From assembly GCF_030766725.1 (NCBI RefSeq), contig NZ_JARQWR010000003.1:1-64000 (forward strand): a DNA stretch of 64,000 bases, in the 5' to 3' direction. Under the pieces are notes generated by a model that had not been told where the DNA came from, did no database searches, and saw nothing but the letters and a program-made list of their open reading frames with translations. This DNA comes from Flavobacterium aerium (lineage in GTDB: Bacteria > Bacteroidota > Bacteroidia > Flavobacteriales > Flavobacteriaceae). A program made the position numbers and the translations under genes. Each line of letters opens with the position of its first letter. Positions within the stretch are counted from its first letter, which is position 1. This document shows, piece by piece, positions 56,625 through 64,000 of this stretch.

Positions 56625-56832
56625 ATGAACTATTTTATTATTGGAGATATTCACGGGTGTTACTTTACTTGGTTTGAACTATTATAACATTGGTTTTGAC
56701 CTGCAATCTAATTCTTGTAATATTGATACTGGTGCCTATTACGGTTATGGATTAACAGGCTTAAAAATAGTATTTACAGGTGAGCTTCTAGAAATTATCA
56801 CTATACCAATGCATAGTAAAGATATCCAATAA
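56625..56832 (+). pseudogene. remnant of a Ser/Thr-phosphatase-like metallophosphoesterase
   Basis: ATG 56625 opens MNYFIIGDIHGCYFTWFELL and then stops at 56687. GDIHGCY is the start motif (metal Asp and His) of PrpE/ApaH-like phosphatases. In the next frame the sequence continues with SCNIDTGAYYGYGLTGLKI and GELLEIITIPMHSKDIQ, which match the last 45 or so residues of the same family (NIDTGxVYG-LTAL and EIISVPTHKKDI). The 600 or more bases that should lie between, with GDxxDRG and GNHE, are missing. This is a gene collapsed by an internal deletion. Confidence 0.8.
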
Positions 56833-56864
56833 AAAAAGCTATATCCTTTTAATATAGCTTTTTT
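56831..56864. terminator. hairpin terminator after the phosphoesterase remnant
   Basis: AAAAGCTATAT / ATATAGCTTTT stem at the end of the remnant, still recognisable; also serves the convergent HAD gene. Confidence 0.8.
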
Positions 56865-56893
56865 AAGATAATTATATATAGTATTACTTTAGG

Positions 56894-57583
56894 CTATAAA
56901 TGCAGTAAAATTTCTGTAATATTTTCTAATTTAAAAAGATTAGAATGTTCCAAACTTGATTCATGCTGTTCATGTTGCCAAGTCGTATGGAAAGGAATAT
57001 GTCCTGCATAACCATTCAAATCTAAAACGGGGATAACATCTGATTTTAGTGAATTTCCTAACATTAAAAAATGCTCCGGTTTACAGTCCAACCGTTTCAA
57101 TAATCGATAATAATCAGTGCTTTTTTTATCACTCATAATTTCTATATGATGAAAATAATGCTGTAATCCTGATTTCTGCAATTTACGTTCTTGATCTAAT
57201 AAATCTCCTTTTGTTGCCATTACTAAGGTATAGTCTCCTTGTAATTGGTCCAATACATATCGAACGCCATCCAATAACTCTATGGGTTTTTGTAATAATT
57301 CTTGTCCTAATTCTAAGGTTTTCCCAATGAGATTAAAATCTGCTTTTCCGTTGGAAACTTTCTGAATTGTTTCAATCATACATAACATAAATCCTTTTAC
57401 ACCATAGCCATACAAATGAAGATTTTTCATTTCAATTTGAAATAATTCTTTTGCAATTAATTCCTGTGGTAAATAGTTTTCCAATAAGACACAGAATCTT
57501 TGTTCCGTTTCCTGAAAATACGTTTCATTTACCCAAAGTGTATCATCGGCATCAAAAGCGATAATTTTTATTTGATTTTTCAT
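56894..57583 (-). CDS. HAD-family hydrolase
   Basis: The 229-residue protein has nucleophile Asp11 region IIAFDADDTLWVNE, a helical cap, motif II in VMATKGD, Lys in GLQHYFHHIEIMSDKKS and acidic motif MLGNSLKSDVIPVLDLNG. The type is that of small phosphatases or dehalogenase-like enzymes in the DADDT group. A phosphatase role is likely; substrate unknown. Divergent from the Crp-family regulator across an 80-base spacer with a palindrome. Confidence 0.88.
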   Translation of the reverse strand: MKNQIKIIAFDADDTLWVNETYFQETEQRFCVLLENYLPQELIAKELFQIEMKNLHLYGYGVKGFMLCMIETIQKVSNGKADFNLIGKTLELGQELLQKPIELLDGVRYVLDQLQGDYTLVMATKGDLLDQERKLQKSGLQHYFHHIEIMSDKKSTDYYRLLKRLDCKPEHFLMLGNSLKSDVIPVLDLNGYAGHIPFHTTWQHEQHESSLEHSNLFKLENITEILLHL

Positions 57584-57596
57584 ACTAACTTTTGTT

Positions 57597-57616
57597 TATT
57601 TTTGAGTACAAAATTA
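57597..57616. promoter_or_regulatory. overlapping divergent -7 elements for crp and HAD genes
   Basis: TATTTTTG (57597-57604, plus strand, with TTTG 22 bases upstream) and, on the minus strand, TAATTTTG (57609-57616), both exact TAnnTTTG matches, serve the two divergent genes. Confidence 0.6.
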
Positions 57617-57638
57617 ATATCGCAACTAGAAGTCGAAA

Positions 57639-57650
57639 GGACAATTGTCC
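57639..57650. promoter_or_regulatory. 12-bp perfect palindrome GGACAATTGTCC
   Basis: A symmetric site 13 bases before the crp-family ATG; a candidate autoregulatory operator. Confidence 0.4.
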
Positions 57651-57662
57651 CAAACCAAAATT

Positions 57663-58310
57663 ATGCTACGCACCAATACTCCATTTCTATCCTTTATAGA
57701 ATCGTTGCCCCAAAAACAGCAACGGGAAGATGATATACTAGTAAAACAATTTAATACAGGTGATCCTATTTTAAAACAGGGAGAAACAGTGCATCGTATT
57801 TTCGTGATTAAAGAAGGAATTACAAAATGTTATATCAGTGAAGAGAATGGAAAAGATTTTATTTTTGAATTTCTAGGAAAGGGAGAAATCATTGGAGAGA
57901 TTGAATTTTTACGCAACATCAATTGCCTTTGTACAATAGATGCCGTTAGCTCTGTTAGCATATATTCCTTAAGTACTTCCTATTTTAAAAAGTTACTTCA
58001 TGAAAATCCTGAATTAAACACCTTATTATTAAATGAATTGGCCGATAGAATTATCAATACCTGTCGTCGTTCATCCTACCAACAGCTCTATACATTGGAA
58101 TATGGTTTACTAAAACTTTTTGAGCTTCAATTAGCAGAACAAATGACTATCACCAAAGAAGATATGGCTGCATATCTTGGTATTACCATACGCAGTTTAA
58201 ATCGGGTTATAAAAGAACTTAAAGCTAAACTAAGTGATGAAAACAATTTTGGAAAATTAAAAAGCATTGTCCATTATACTGTATTACTGAAAATCAAGGC
58301 ATTAATTTAA
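57663..58310 (+). CDS. Crp/Fnr-family transcriptional regulator
   Basis: I use the ATG at 57663 (MLRTNTPFLSFIESLP); the open frame begins at a TTG six codons before. The 215-residue protein has a cyclic-nucleotide-type beta-roll (about 20-125: FNTGDPILKQGETVHRIFVI, FEFLGKGEIIGEIEFLRN) and a C-terminal winged helix (about 145-205: TKEDMAAYLGITIRSLNRVIKEL). No Fnr-type cysteine cluster is present at the N-terminus. It is followed after 16 bases by an unknown gene, which is probably co-transcribed. Divergent HAD gene and downstream unknowns are its likely targets. Confidence 0.92.
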   Translation: MLRTNTPFLSFIESLPQKQQREDDILVKQFNTGDPILKQGETVHRIFVIKEGITKCYISEENGKDFIFEFLGKGEIIGEIEFLRNINCLCTIDAVSSVSIYSLSTSYFKKLLHENPELNTLLLNELADRIINTCRRSSYQQLYTLEYGLLKLFELQLAEQMTITKEDMAAYLGITIRSLNRVIKELKAKLSDENNFGKLKSIVHYTVLLKIKALI

Positions 58311-58326
58311 TTAAAATACAACCGTT

Positions 58327-59412
58327 ATGAATCTTACTAAAATTGACTCCTCTATTTTTAAAACAAGCACATTCCCCATAGAGAATGGTATAGTAACAAT
58401 TATCACTGTTGAAAATAGTATTATTATTGGTCAACAAATGGATGGTTTTATAGCTGCTAATTTATATGAGCGTGGTGGTTCCTATAAAGTAGTTTATTTA
58501 ATGATTGATTCTACTGGTTTACTCCAAGATGTATATGCTGAAAGTGAAGGTATTTTACCTACTCTTTTTAAAGCACCAGATCAAACTATTTGGGTATCAG
58601 TTATCCCCTATCATCCTGATAAAGAAATGGAAATATCAATTCCTTTATTAGAAAGATCTTCCGTTGAAATACCAAAACAGAACAGGCCTTTTGTTGGGGA
58701 TTTCATTGGTATAAATGAAAACTCTTCTTTCTTCATTTCAAATGATATTTTTTCAACAAATAAGCCGGATAAATTTTTACGAATTGAATTTAAAGATGGA
58801 AAAATAAAGAAGAAACATAATTTAAAAATTGAACTGCCTTCCCAGAACAAAGCTATTGTTTCCAACAATCAGATTCATTTGATAGCTCAAGATCATAAAA
58901 AGCTAATTCATCGAATGATTGATGATACTGGTAAAACACTAGAGCAAAGAGTGATTGCCGTAGGTGCTTATAATTTCACGAATCCTATCTCATTAAGTTT
59001 TACAACAGACACGAAGATTATTTGTACCAAGAAAAAGAGTATTTATCTGATTACCATAACAGCCGATAATAAGGTTGAAGAAACTGAATTATTAAATCTG
59101 GGACATGAAATATACAATTTATGGGATGGAATCTCTTTGTCCGATACAACCACTTTATTCCAATTTACTTATGAATTAGGAAATGGATGGTTCATTGTTC
59201 GTGATCAAACCATTGTTGAGTGTTTCTTGACCAAAAAGAATACTGAATATCAGGATTTAATACATAACACGGTAATTGATTTAAAAACCAAAAACCTTGT
59301 ATTATCTGGAGTTTCTAAAACTGAAAATGATGCGTTTGCTTTAAGTTTTTATCCCACATCTGAAAAATCAGAAAAAAACAAGACCATAGTGATTTTAAAT
59401 AGAAAAATTTAA
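58327..59412 (+). CDS. protein of unknown function, co-transcribed with the Crp-family gene
   Basis: The 361-residue protein has no signal peptide and is rich in beta-strands in about 50-residue steps (IVTIITVENSIIIGQQMDGFI, TIWVSVIPYHPD, SFFISNDIF, KAIVSNNQIHLIAQD, TKIICTKKKSIYLITITADN), suggesting a beta-propeller. I recognise no family. It starts 16 bases after the regulator's stop. Cytoplasmic by lack of an export signal. Not assigned a role. Confidence 0.7.
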   Translation: MNLTKIDSSIFKTSTFPIENGIVTIITVENSIIIGQQMDGFIAANLYERGGSYKVVYLMIDSTGLLQDVYAESEGILPTLFKAPDQTIWVSVIPYHPDKEMEISIPLLERSSVEIPKQNRPFVGDFIGINENSSFFISNDIFSTNKPDKFLRIEFKDGKIKKKHNLKIELPSQNKAIVSNNQIHLIAQDHKKLIHRMIDDTGKTLEQRVIAVGAYNFTNPISLSFTTDTKIICTKKKSIYLITITADNKVEETELLNLGHEIYNLWDGISLSDTTTLFQFTYELGNGWFIVRDQTIVECFLTKKNTEYQDLIHNTVIDLKTKNLVLSGVSKTENDAFALSFYPTSEKSEKNKTIVILNRKI

Positions 59413-59443
59413 GACTAAAACAACAGAAACATCTAAATATTAG

Positions 59444-59451
59444 TATTTTTG
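59444..59451 (+). promoter_or_regulatory. -7 element (TATTTTTG)
   Basis: Exact TAnnTTTG, 25 bases before the ATG of the exported protein gene at 59477. Confidence 0.45.
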
Positions 59452-59476
59452 TTAGGAATATATAAAGCATCACTTT

Positions 59477-60094
59477 ATGAATAAAAAAACAATCATCAAA
59501 TCAATTAGTATTGCCTGTTTTATCCTAAGTTCAGTAGTTACCTATGGGCAAAGGAAAATAGAGTATCTATTCCCGACCAGCAGTACTTTCAATGAAGCAG
59601 AAACAAGTCAGCTATTACAGACTGGTACATCCTCTATCAAAGGAAATGCATTTCTTCTAAAAAAGAAAAAACCTTATTATACCTATAAAGGGGCATCTAT
59701 TATTCTATTTCCAGTAACGCCTTATTTTTCAGAATTCATGGAATTGAAAAAAAAGGATAAAAGAGGAAAAAGAGAAGCAGCAATGACAAATGATGCTTTC
59801 GCCTATCGTGTTCAAGGGAGATTCCTAGACAATCAGGGGAATTTTGAATTTACCGATTTAATGCCAGGAAAATATTGCATCATAACATGGATTCAATTTG
59901 AAAAACAGAAAACAGTTTCTTTACAAACTGGTACGTCTACTACCTACAATGTTTACTCCGGTAATACTGTCAGTACAAACCCTATTTATTCTGATTTCAC
60001 ACAGACTTATGCTGCAGAAGAAGAAGTAATTGGTTATGTAGAAATAACGAGTAATGGACAAATTATTAACACTGTGATCAGTAATCAAAAATAG
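59477..60094 (+). CDS. small exported protein with carboxypeptidase-regulatory-like segment
   Basis: The 205-residue protein has a signal peptide (1-24, ending VVTYGQ). The middle contains AYRVQGRFLDNQGNFEFTDLMPGKYCIITWIQF (given here in two halves by its RVQGRF and LMPGKYCI motifs), resembling the DxxGxFxFxxLxPGxYxI hairpin of carboxypeptidase-regulatory-like domains. The rest is unknown. Same strand as the LRR protein gene six bases on, so the two are translated from one mRNA. Confidence 0.72.
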   Translation: MNKKTIIKSISIACFILSSVVTYGQRKIEYLFPTSSTFNEAETSQLLQTGTSSIKGNAFLLKKKKPYYTYKGASIILFPVTPYFSEFMELKKKDKRGKREAAMTNDAFAYRVQGRFLDNQGNFEFTDLMPGKYCIITWIQFEKQKTVSLQTGTSTTYNVYSGNTVSTNPIYSDFTQTYAAEEEVIGYVEITSNGQIINTVISNQK

Positions 60095-60100
60095 ACCATC

Positions 60101-60868
60101 ATGTTAAAAAAAATATCTCTATATACCTACTTTGCTCTTGTAAGTGTGCTTATACCGGTATCGATGAAAGCTCAAATTGTAAAAATCCCAGATGCCAATT
60201 TTAAACAAACTCTAATCAATTTGGAAATTGACACTAATGGTGATGGTGAAATACAAGTGGCTGAAGCTAAAAAAGTAACTCGATTATACATTGACAAGGC
60301 CGACATTTCTTCCCTTACAGGCATCAAAAGCTTCACTAACCTAACGGAATTTGGTTTCTATGATAATCACATAAAAACACTGGATCTTGAAGGAATGACT
60401 AGTTTGGTTAAAATCTACGGTTTTAATAGTCAAATTGAAGGTGTTAATATCAAAGGATTAAAAAATCTTGAAACACTTTACCTGCAACAGAATAAAATTC
60501 GTATTATCAATCTAACGGAGCTTAAAAAACTAAAAGAATTAAAGATTGATGGAAATATGCTTACTAAAATTGACATTAGTAATTTGCCTAACTTAGAAGA
60601 AGTAGAAGTACAATCGAATAAAATTACGGAGTTTAAGGCCGATAAATGTCCAGCGATTAAATCTATTAATCTAAGTGGAACTTGGTTGAGCAATCTCGAT
60701 TTCACTCCTTTCAAAAACATTGAAGAAATTAATGTGAATGATAATGAGTTTCTAGCCAAAATCAACATCATCGGTTTACGATCTCTTAAATCACTTACTT
60801 GTGTCAATACTCCTATCACGAACATTAATATGAATGGTACTGTAAATCTTAAAGATTTTGGTTGGTAA
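60101..60868 (+). CDS. exported leucine-rich-repeat protein
   Basis: The 255-residue protein has a signal peptide (1-25, ending MKAQ). A short EF-hand-like DTNGDGEIQVAEAKKVT follows PDANFKQTL, the usual N-cap of internalin-like repeats in Bacteroidota. Then about nine LRRs of 21-22 residues, for example LTGIKSFTNLTEFGFYDNHI, LKNLETLYLQQNKI and LKKLKELKIDGNML. Such proteins bind other proteins outside the cell. There is no anchor or sorting domain at the end, so the protein is probably periplasmic or released. Six bases after the preceding gene. Confidence 0.88.
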   Translation: MLKKISLYTYFALVSVLIPVSMKAQIVKIPDANFKQTLINLEIDTNGDGEIQVAEAKKVTRLYIDKADISSLTGIKSFTNLTEFGFYDNHIKTLDLEGMTSLVKIYGFNSQIEGVNIKGLKNLETLYLQQNKIRIINLTELKKLKELKIDGNMLTKIDISNLPNLEEVEVQSNKITEFKADKCPAIKSINLSGTWLSNLDFTPFKNIEEINVNDNEFLAKINIIGLRSLKSLTCVNTPITNINMNGTVNLKDFGW

Positions 60869-60892
60869 AAAACAAATACGTTAAATAACATA

Positions 60893-60934
60893 ACAAGCAC
60901 AGTATAAATCAACGATTCGATTTATATTGTGCTT
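60893..60934 (+). terminator. terminator of the LRR operon
   Basis: AAGCACAGTATAAATC / GATTTATATTGTGCTT stem, T-rich after, 25 bases from the LRR stop. Confidence 0.82.
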
Positions 60935-60967
60935 TATTTATAACCCTCAGAATTCCCACAATTTATT

Positions 60968-62335
60968 ATGGCAAAAAAATCATTTTTACTGCTCCTTGCA
61001 TTCCTTTCCTTTACAATAGTTTCGGCACAAAACAAGCTACCCGTTATCAAAGCTACTTCAACGAAAGTAGATATTCGTGATGGGGAAAATTTTAAAAAAG
61101 GGAGTTGGAATTTAACACCCAATGCAAAACCTGATGTTTACAATACATTGGCTAGTAAAAACAAAAAAATCACTTTTTACACGGACATGGATTCTATTTC
61201 CTTCACTGTAAAAGCAAACAAAACGTATGATTTCCTTATCGTATTGAATAATAAAGATACGTGTTGGACACGAATTGATGTTAAAAAGGAAATTCCAGCG
61301 ACCAATTTTACCAAGAGCTACATCAAAGAACATGAAGGCAAGTATAATTTTGAAATACCTGAAGTACAAGAACTAGTGCATATTATCATTGCATTAACGC
61401 CTCAAGGAATAGAAAGCCCATATTTAGTCAATAAAGATACAGAGTATTTTAAAAAAGTAATGGAGCACTTTGGTTCTTTCAAAAATGAAAAAATAGTTAG
61501 TGATATTAATGCAATATTAAAGGATGGGGCTTATTCTCATATCAAAATGGATGCTTGTGGATTTTATTTCAAAGGCAATAAAATTGTAAAGAGTAAAACC
61601 TATGATCGATTGAACTGGAGTAATAAAAATTATGTTGAACCACTTGTAAAGGAGCTACAAGATTTTTCAGAAAAAACGAATTTCAGAGCCTTTTTTCAAG
61701 CGAATAAACCGTATTATGATGCTTTAATCACTTTAATTAATCAACAAATTCCAATACAAAAACAATGGGATTGGTTGGAACGTAATTTCAATAATCATTA
61801 TAATAATTATTGGCTTACTTTTTCACCACTTGTCAATGGAAGTCATTCGGCTAATATGTTTGAAAGTGGAAATTTCAAACAAGCTGCAATGTTTATTGCT
61901 GGGCCTATGGAAAATTCTACCTATAATGAAAAAATTACTGAGGGTTTAATGACCCGCATGGTTTTTACAGAAATAGATCATAATTATGTAAATCCGGTAT
62001 CAGACAAATACCTTAGTGAAATTGATAAGGCTTTTGCCAATAGAGATACATGGACAAAGGCAAAAAGCGGTGCAGATAATTACTCTACTCCTTATTTAAT
62101 TTTTAATGAATACATGACATGGGCAGTGTTTACGTTATATACTTCGGATAATTTCAATGCGGATGATTTTAAAATAATCAATGAAAATGTAGAAAAACGC
62201 ATGATTGAACGTCGTGGATTTACAAACTTCAAAAGTTTCAATGAAAAAGTATTTGAACTGTACAAAAACAAAGCGAAAAACACCACAATAGCCGATATTT
62301 ATCCTGCTATATTACAATGGAGTTCAGAACAATAA
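60968..62335 (+). CDS. exported DUF4932-type protein
   Basis: The protein has 455 residues and a signal peptide (1-20, SFTIVSAQ). Residues about 45-105 form the beta domain KITFYTDMDSISFTVKANKT, which recurs in the transglutaminase-like protein at 44914. Residues about 150-400 are helical, with FTEIDHNYVNP, the motif that in DUF4932 proteins resembles a degenerate metallopeptidase zinc helix (E-x-x-H). That would make it a putative peptidase-fold protein with an uncertain catalytic site. Envelope location; function unknown. Monocistronic between two terminators. Confidence 0.72.
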   Translation: MAKKSFLLLLAFLSFTIVSAQNKLPVIKATSTKVDIRDGENFKKGSWNLTPNAKPDVYNTLASKNKKITFYTDMDSISFTVKANKTYDFLIVLNNKDTCWTRIDVKKEIPATNFTKSYIKEHEGKYNFEIPEVQELVHIIIALTPQGIESPYLVNKDTEYFKKVMEHFGSFKNEKIVSDINAILKDGAYSHIKMDACGFYFKGNKIVKSKTYDRLNWSNKNYVEPLVKELQDFSEKTNFRAFFQANKPYYDALITLINQQIPIQKQWDWLERNFNNHYNNYWLTFSPLVNGSHSANMFESGNFKQAAMFIAGPMENSTYNEKITEGLMTRMVFTEIDHNYVNPVSDKYLSEIDKAFANRDTWTKAKSGADNYSTPYLIFNEYMTWAVFTLYTSDNFNADDFKIINENVEKRMIERRGFTNFKSFNEKVFELYKNKAKNTTIADIYPAILQWSSEQ

Positions 62336-62383
62336 AACGGAATAGATTTTCATTTTATTCAACAGTTAAACATTACAACATGA

Positions 62384-62427
62384 TATTGCCAAGGCCTAAA
62401 GTATTACTTTAAGTCTTGGCAATTTTA
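62384..62427 (+). terminator. terminator of the DUF4932 gene
   Basis: ATTGCCAAGGCCTAAAG / CTTTAAGTCTTGGCAAT imperfect stem followed by T-rich sequence, about 50 bases after the stop. Confidence 0.75.
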
Positions 62428-62558
62428 TTTTTATCAATAGTAAGCATTGCTCATGTACATATTTTTTGCAAATGTTAATTTTCTAGTAATAATTTTCTAC
62501 CTTTAGAATTACGTTAAATGTCTTATTTTAAATTATTTACCTCTAAAAATAGAAAATT

Positions 62559-62813
62559 ATGACAACAAGTACTTCTACAGAAATTAAAAAACAGCAAAAA
62601 ACACTTCGAGTGTTATCTTCCATCTTCTCCTTTTTAGCCTATGTTATTGCACTGGGTACAATCATTGGAACTGTCTATTTATTAGCAACTCCAAGAGGTA
62701 TTGGAGGTTGGATTTTGCCTGCTTTTACTTTCATTACAGGATTCATCATATTCCTGTTTTTATTTTCTTTTGCTAAAGTGATCCATTTTCTAATTGAAAC
62801 CCATAACCGATGA
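62559..62813 (+). CDS. small two-helix membrane protein
   Basis: The 84-residue protein has a basic N-terminus (KKQQKTLR) and two membrane helices, about 21-44 (FSFLAYVIALGTIIGTVYLL) and 50-74 (GWILPAFTFITGFIIFLFLF). Its stop codon overlaps the start of mqo (ATGA), so the two are translationally coupled. A link to the membrane-bound quinone enzyme is suggested by that overlap only. Confidence 0.72.
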   Translation: MTTSTSTEIKKQQKTLRVLSSIFSFLAYVIALGTIIGTVYLLATPRGIGGWILPAFTFITGFIIFLFLFSFAKVIHFLIETHNR

Positions 62814-64000
62814 AAAAGTGTATAATCTATAGTATAACACTCTTTTTATTAGTTTCCTGTAGCGATAAAAAGAATAGTGACAGTGAGACCGTAGATGTCG
62901 TATTAGTTGGTGGAGGAATTATGAGTGTTACCTTGGGTACAATGCTCAAAGAACTTGATCCAAAACTCTCTATTGCGATGTATGAAAAACTTGATGCTGT
63001 AGGCCTAGAAAGTTCCGCAGCATGGAATAATGCCGGAACAGGACATTCTGCTCTGTGTGAGCTGAATTATACCCCTGAAATGAGCGATGGTTCGATTGAC
63101 ATTCATAAGGCTATAGAAATCAATGAGTCTTTTGAAATTTCTAAGGAATTTTGGTCCTATCTTGTAGATGCAAAAAAAATAGGTCCTCCTGCAACCTTTA
63201 TCAATCCTACCCCACACATGAGTTTTGTTACGGGTGCAGATAATGTAACTTATCTTAAAAAACGTTTTTTAGCCCTTCAAAAAAGCCCCTTATTTACAGG
63301 AATGGAATTTTCTGATGATCATAAACAAATCAATCAATGGATTCCATTAATTATGAATGGCCGTGATCCTGCACAAAAAGTGGCTGCTACAAAGATAGAT
63401 ATTGGTACAGATGTTAATTATGGTTCCCTTACCAAGGAGTTAACCAATAACTTAGTAAAATCTGAAAAAACGTTGCTGAAAGTAAACCATGAGGTAACCG
63501 ATTTTAAAAGAAATAAAGATGGCACTTGGCGGGTTTATGTAAAAGATTTAGGAACAAAAGTCACAAAAACAATTAATGCACGTTTTCTTTTTATTGGTGC
63601 AGGTGGTGCTACTCTTCCTCTATTGGAAAAAACACGTATCCCTGAATCTAAAGGATATGGTGGATTTCCTGTTAGTGGTGAATGGTTGGTTTGTAATAAT
63701 CCAGAAATAATAGCCCAACATCAGGCAAAAGTATATGGTAAAGCCTCCGTAGGCTCACCGCCCATGTCTGTTCCACATCTTGATACTCGTATTATTGATG
63801 GCAAAAAAGAGTTATTATTTGGCCCTTTTGCTGGATTCTCACCTAAATTTTTAAAAAATGGTGCTTGGACAGACTTACCGGAATCATTCAATTTCTATAA
63901 TATAAGACCCATGCTTGAAGCAGGATTAGACAATGTTCCCTTAACAAAATATCTAGTTGAACAAGTTGTATTAACTCCAGAACAACGCTTACAAGCTTTA
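62810..64000 (+). CDS. mqo: malate:quinone oxidoreductase (3' end cut off by window)
   Basis: The frame is open to the right edge: 397 of about 500 residues visible. The Rossmann motif VVLVGGGIMSVTLGTML is followed by the signature WNNAGTGHSALCELNYTP and by FGPFAGFSPKFL near the edge, all typical of Mqo. It oxidises malate to oxaloacetate and passes electrons to quinone, independent of NAD. The N-terminus carries a lipoprotein-type signal ending LLVSC (Cys17), which is unusual for an FAD enzyme but resembles the signal-like start of E. coli Mqo. Start codon overlaps the preceding small membrane protein gene by four bases. Confidence 0.93.
   Translation, partial: MKKCIIYSITLFLLVSCSDKKNSDSETVDVVLVGGGIMSVTLGTMLKELDPKLSIAMYEKLDAVGLESSAAWNNAGTGHSALCELNYTPEMSDGSIDIHKAIEINESFEISKEFWSYLVDAKKIGPPATFINPTPHMSFVTGADNVTYLKKRFLALQKSPLFTGMEFSDDHKQINQWIPLIMNGRDPAQKVAATKIDIGTDVNYGSLTKELTNNLVKSEKTLLKVNHEVTDFKRNKDGTWRVYVKDLGTKVTKTINARFLFIGAGGATLPLLEKTRIPESKGYGGFPVSGEWLVCNNPEIIAQHQAKVYGKASVGSPPMSVPHLDTRIIDGKKELLFGPFAGFSPKFLKNGAWTDLPESFNFYNIRPMLEAGLDNVPLTKYLVEQVVLTPEQRLQAL

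Noticed and set aside
62810..62860. Mqo start as an annotation error with the lipoprotein-like part outside the gene
   Set aside because: No later ATG/GTG exists before the FAD-binding motif, and E. coli Mqo also has a signal-like N-terminus; the start is kept and the oddity reported.

Overview
The window is 64 kb of low-GC DNA from a member of the Bacteroidota, most likely a Flavobacteriia (Flavobacterium/Myroides-like; I cannot name the genus). The signs are Bacteroidota-type -7 elements (TAnnTTTG), three exported proteins with type IX secretion C-terminal sorting domains, a TonB-dependent receptor with a carboxypeptidase-regulatory-like N-terminus, many short lipoprotein signals ending in SC, and genes typical of the phylum (DUF5690 permease, DUF5723 and DUF4932 proteins, YpfJ-like metallopeptidase). 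It is chromosomal housekeeping and niche-adaptation DNA. I see no integrase, transposase, CRISPR array, rRNA or tRNA. The only RNA gene I can support is the small SRP RNA.

Region by region. 1-4.8 kb: the end of an OmpA-family gene, a CAP-domain lipoprotein, and a minus-strand run pyrR-pyrB-STAS-like protein-rnz-pdxH. 4.9-13.5 kb: a predicted aminophosphonate utilisation locus. An XRE-cupin regulator faces a minus-strand run of TonB receptor, exported phosphodiesterase with LamG and sorting domains, DUF5690 permease, FAD-dependent amine oxidase and PhnX-like C-P hydrolase. There is no PhnW transaminase. 13.9-28.5 kb: a YbiT-type ABC-F protein, a cysteine-less thioredoxin-fold lipoprotein, a transaldolase-like aldolase, an SDR, SRP RNA, glutaminyl cyclase, dnaK, L-serine dehydratase, panB, a pseudouridine synthase and membrane proteins. 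28.6-35 kb: a zinc metallopeptidase, then KgtP-like dicarboxylate permease plus outer-membrane porin next to a two-component system and a cysteine hydrolase.

35.4-43.5 kb: three AraC regulators, a quinone oxidoreductase gene broken by a one-base frameshift, a GNAT enzyme, a MocR-type regulator and a CPA1 Na+/H+ antiporter. 43.5-50 kb: a lipoprotein, a DUF1801 protein, an exported transglutaminase-like protein, MepB, an MFS carrier and a PoxB-type pyruvate oxidase. 50-57 kb: two divergent exported metallophosphoesterases with sorting domains, an exported choloylglycine-hydrolase-like Ntn amidase, and the collapsed remnant of a third phosphoesterase. 57-64 kb: a HAD hydrolase divergent from a Crp-family regulator, a run of mostly exported unknowns including a leucine-rich-repeat protein and a DUF4932 protein, and a malate:quinone oxidoreductase with a lipoprotein-type N-terminus that runs off the right edge.

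How the parts fit together: three cell-surface or secreted phosphatase/phosphodiesterases plus the phosphonate locus point to a lifestyle of scavenging organic phosphorus and aminophosphonates. KgtP, PoxB, Mqo and serine dehydratase fit growth on organic and amino acids. The most interesting system is the 4.9-13.5 kb locus, which has every step from surface capture to C-P bond cleavage without the standard transaminase.
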